Of a DNA stretch of 64,000 bases, positions 62,372 through 64,000 are shown in pieces. Source of the stretch: an uncultured Phascolarctobacterium sp. (GTDB lineage: Bacteria; Bacillota; Negativicutes; Acidaminococcales; Acidaminococcaceae); the NCBI GenBank assembly GCA_900541915.1, contig UQLS01000006.1, forward strand, positions 54,697 to 118,696, given 5' to 3'. Position numbers and translations under genes: made by a program. Numbering within the stretch: the stretch's first letter is position 1; each line of letters opens with the position of its first letter. The notes under the pieces are model-generated. The model had not been told where the DNA came from, did not search any database, and saw only the letters and a program-made list of their open reading frames with translations.

Positions 62372-63634
62372 TTATTTCTTTTTATTTTGTCTTCTGTTGC
62401 TGCCGGTCTTAGGCGCCTTGCGCTTATCCGCAACTGCATTGCGTCCGCGTTTAGGCCCGCTGGCTTTTTTCTTTTTATTATTAGTGGCAACAGTTACTCT
62501 TCTGGCAACTGTTTTGCCTTCCAAGTTCTGTCTTTCCATAACAATATTCAGCTTAGTTTCAATATTACGCAGCCATTTTACTTCTTCTGCCGTGTAGAAA
62601 GTAACAGCTATACCATCGTTACCGGCACGTCCTGTTCTGCCGATGCGGTGTACATACCAGTCTACATCATGAGGAATATCATAGTTAAGAACATGGGTTA
62701 CGCCTTCTACATCAAGGCCTCTTGCTGCCAAATCGCTGGCAACCAGTATTTGTATTCTTGCATCACGGAATGCCTTCATTACCGTTTTACGTTTAACAGC
62801 AGACATCTCTCCATGCAGCACATCTACATTATAGCCCTGCATACCCAGCCATTCGCCCACTTCTTTCGTGCGCTCCTTGCTCATACAGAAAACAATCATC
62901 AGATAGGGATTGTAACGATCAATAAGAGCGGCAGTTGCTCTGTTCTTATATTCTTCAGTAGTCTTAATGCAGATTTGCTGAATTTTTTCGACTACAGCTT
63001 CTTCCGGGTTAATATCAATCAATGCGCAGTTTTTAGTCAGCTTTTTGCCCAGCTTGCGTACTTCCTCGGACAGTGTTGCCGAACACAGCATTGTCTGATG
63101 TTCCGGTGCCGTCATGGAAATAAGCTCTGCTGCCTCGTCAATAAAGCCTTGTTTGAGCATCTCGTCCACTTCATCCAACACCAGATATTTTACGCCGCCT
63201 AAAGAAGTATTTCCTTTTCTGATATGGTCTAAAAGACGCCCAGGTGTACCAATGAGTACATGACTTTTACCCTCCAGCTTGCTTTTCTGCAGTTCAAAAT
63301 CACGTCCGCCTGTAACAGCCAGCACTTTAATCTGACTTTCACCGGCAATCTTTTTAAATTCGTTGGCAATCTGCTGTGCCAGCTCACGGGTAGGTGTAAT
63401 AACCAGAGCCTGAGCATAAGGCTTCTTCACATCTATTTTTTCTGCCAGAGGTATCAGAAAGGCCAGTGTCTTGCCTGTTCCTGTCTGTGCTCTGGCAATA
63501 ACGTCCCTGCCTGCAAACAGGGCGGGAATAGCCTGTTCCTGTACAGGCATCGGCTTTTTAATACCCATCTTACTGAGCTGCTCAACCGTATGGGCACAGA
63601 CATGCAGTGCCGCAAAACCATTAGTCATCTTCAT
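62372..63634 (-). CDS. DEAD-box family RNA helicase (DEVD variant)
   Basis: 420 aa. Q motif and motif I ARAQTGTGKTLAFLIPL, Ia PTRELAQQI, Ib GTPGRLLDHI, II VLDEVDEM (DEVD instead of DEAD), III CSATLSEEV, IV-VI: MIVFCMSKERT, ASDLAARGLDVEGV, HRIGRTGRAGN. The C-terminal ~45 residues are very basic (NNKKKKASGPKRGRNAV and NRRQNKKK), an RNA-binding tail. Likely unwinds RNA in ribosome assembly or mRNA decay (CshA/DeaD-like). DEVD keeps the catalytic first Asp and Glu. Confidence 0.93.
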   Translation of the reverse strand: MKMTNGFAALHVCAHTVEQLSKMGIKKPMPVQEQAIPALFAGRDVIARAQTGTGKTLAFLIPLAEKIDVKKPYAQALVITPTRELAQQIANEFKKIAGESQIKVLAVTGGRDFELQKSKLEGKSHVLIGTPGRLLDHIRKGNTSLGGVKYLVLDEVDEMLKQGFIDEAAELISMTAPEHQTMLCSATLSEEVRKLGKKLTKNCALIDINPEEAVVEKIQQICIKTTEEYKNRATAALIDRYNPYLMIVFCMSKERTKEVGEWLGMQGYNVDVLHGEMSAVKRKTVMKAFRDARIQILVASDLAARGLDVEGVTHVLNYDIPHDVDWYVHRIGRTGRAGNDGIAVTFYTAEEVKWLRNIETKLNIVMERQNLEGKTVARRVTVATNNKKKKASGPKRGRNAVADKRKAPKTGSNRRQNKKK

Positions 63635-63695
63635 ACCTCTTTTCTTTGTTAATTTAATTTACTTAGTGAACTTAATAAGCTCCAAAACGAATAAA

Positions 63696-63721
63696 AACCT
63701 CTTTGCCAACAGCAAAAAGGT
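63696..63721 (-). terminator. Terminator of the tRNA cluster
   Basis: On the minus strand CCTTTTTGC and GCAAAGAGG can pair (one mismatch) around TGTTG, followed by TTTTTATT. It lies between the tRNA-Leu gene and the helicase gene, in the direction of the tRNAs. The stem is imperfect. Confidence 0.5.
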
Positions 63722-63815
63722 AAAAAAAATATTGATAGAAACCCGTGTAAAAAGGTCACTATCAATCGTGATATCGTCACTTTATAACTTACTGACGATA
63801 GCGTATCGGCATTAA

Positions 63816-63904
63816 TGGTGCCGCGGACCGGAATCGAACCGGTACGGGTATCACTACCCGAGGGATTTTAAGTCCCTTGCGTCTGCCAGTTCCGCCACCG
63901 CGGC
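63816..63904 (-). tRNA. tRNA-Leu (anticodon UAA)
   Basis: 89 nt with encoded CCA. Acceptor GCCGCGG/CCGCGGC, anticodon loop CTTAAAA giving UAA, long variable arm (CTCGGGTAGTGATACCCGT region), T-loop GGTTCGATTCC. Reads UUA (and UUG by wobble). Confidence 0.95.
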
Positions 63905-63912
63905 AGAAAAGT

Positions 63913-63986
63913 TGGAGGCGACACCCAGAATCGAACTGGGGATAAAGGTTTTGCAGACCTCTGCCTTACCGCTTGGCTATGTCGCC
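63913..63986 (-). tRNA. tRNA-Cys (anticodon GCA)
   Basis: 74 nt with encoded CCA. Acceptor GGCGACA/TGTCGCC, anticodon loop CTGCAAA giving GCA, T-loop AGTTCGATTCT. 8 nt upstream of tRNA-Leu in the same transcript direction. Confidence 0.95.
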
Positions 63987-63993
63987 TTAAAAG

Positions 63994-64000
63994 TGGAGCG
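63994..64000 (-). tRNA. 3' tip of a further tRNA, cut by the window edge
   Basis: On the minus strand the window opens with CGCTCCA, the end of an acceptor stem, a T discriminator and CCA, 7 nt before tRNA-Cys. CGC-T-CCA would fit a tRNA-Gly (acceptor GCG...CGC), but only seven bases are visible. Confidence 0.45.

Noticed and set aside
63755..63801. Inverted repeat TATCGTCA/TGACGATA near the tRNA genes as an attachment site or mobile-element end
   Set aside because: Only 8 bp, no integrase or transposase nearby and no direct repeats; more likely part of the tRNA 3' flank.

Overview
The window is about 64 kb of a low-GC Firmicute that has an outer membrane, most likely a member of the Negativicutes. 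The Firmicute side is shown by PolC-type DNA polymerase III, the frr-uppS-cdsA-dxr-rseP-ispG-proS-polC gene order and MutS2. The diderm side is shown by a TetR-controlled RND efflux pump and a TctA/TctB tricarboxylate transporter. A Phascolarctobacterium/Acidaminococcaceae origin fits the gene content, but this is inference because no rRNA gene is present.

Positions 1 to about 15000 are the early, lysogeny and integration part of a siphovirus-like prophage; its structural genes and left end lie outside the window. Leftward from a divergent switch region (10015-10146) run cro-like repressor, hypothetical, LysM/TM protein, HTH proteins, a 43-aa zinc ribbon, Gam, Sak4-like ATPase, replication initiator with an internal iteron origin, helicase-loader-like protein, SSB, RecU and an ArpU-like late regulator. 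Beyond a terminator lies a very AT-rich NACHT/STAND-type NTPase gene with its own promoter, cut by the window edge. Rightward from the switch run the CI-like repressor, an ImmA peptidase, a TerB-N-domain protein, a membrane-anchored DUF2939-like protein and a tyrosine integrase that converges on the 3' end of polC. The NTPase gene and the TerB-N/DUF2939 pair are the best candidates for phage-encoded defence or superinfection-exclusion cargo.

Positions 15037-27923 hold one leftward run: pyrH, frr, a 67-aa protein, a small 2[4Fe-4S] ferredoxin, uppS, cdsA, dxr, rseP, ispG, proS, mgtC and polC. It combines isoprenoid and phospholipid precursor synthesis with translation and replication functions. 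The PolC lacks the usual inserted proofreading exonuclease. Positions 28065-30096 carry tctA and tctB. Positions 30249-39470 are a leftward run: ruvC-ruvA-ruvB-queH-(SpoIID-like)-queA-tgt-yajC-fau-secD-secF, covering Holliday-junction resolution, queuosine synthesis and protein export. Then come yebC, rmuC and a small membrane protein.

Positions 41892-46662 are the rightward tetR-MFP-RND operon. After it come an Asp/Glu racemase, a YbaK-type deacylase, a P1B-type ATPase-like protein in which the phosphorylated Asp, the TGE Glu and the GDGxND Asp are all replaced (an apparent pseudoenzyme), a lipoprotein phosphoesterase, a uridine-kinase-like protein, an aminotransferase, mutS2, a U32 peptidase, zapA, a chagasin-like inhibitor protein, gltX and a DEAD-box-family helicase. 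The window ends in a leftward tRNA cluster: Leu(UAA), Cys(GCA) and the 3' tip of a third tRNA.
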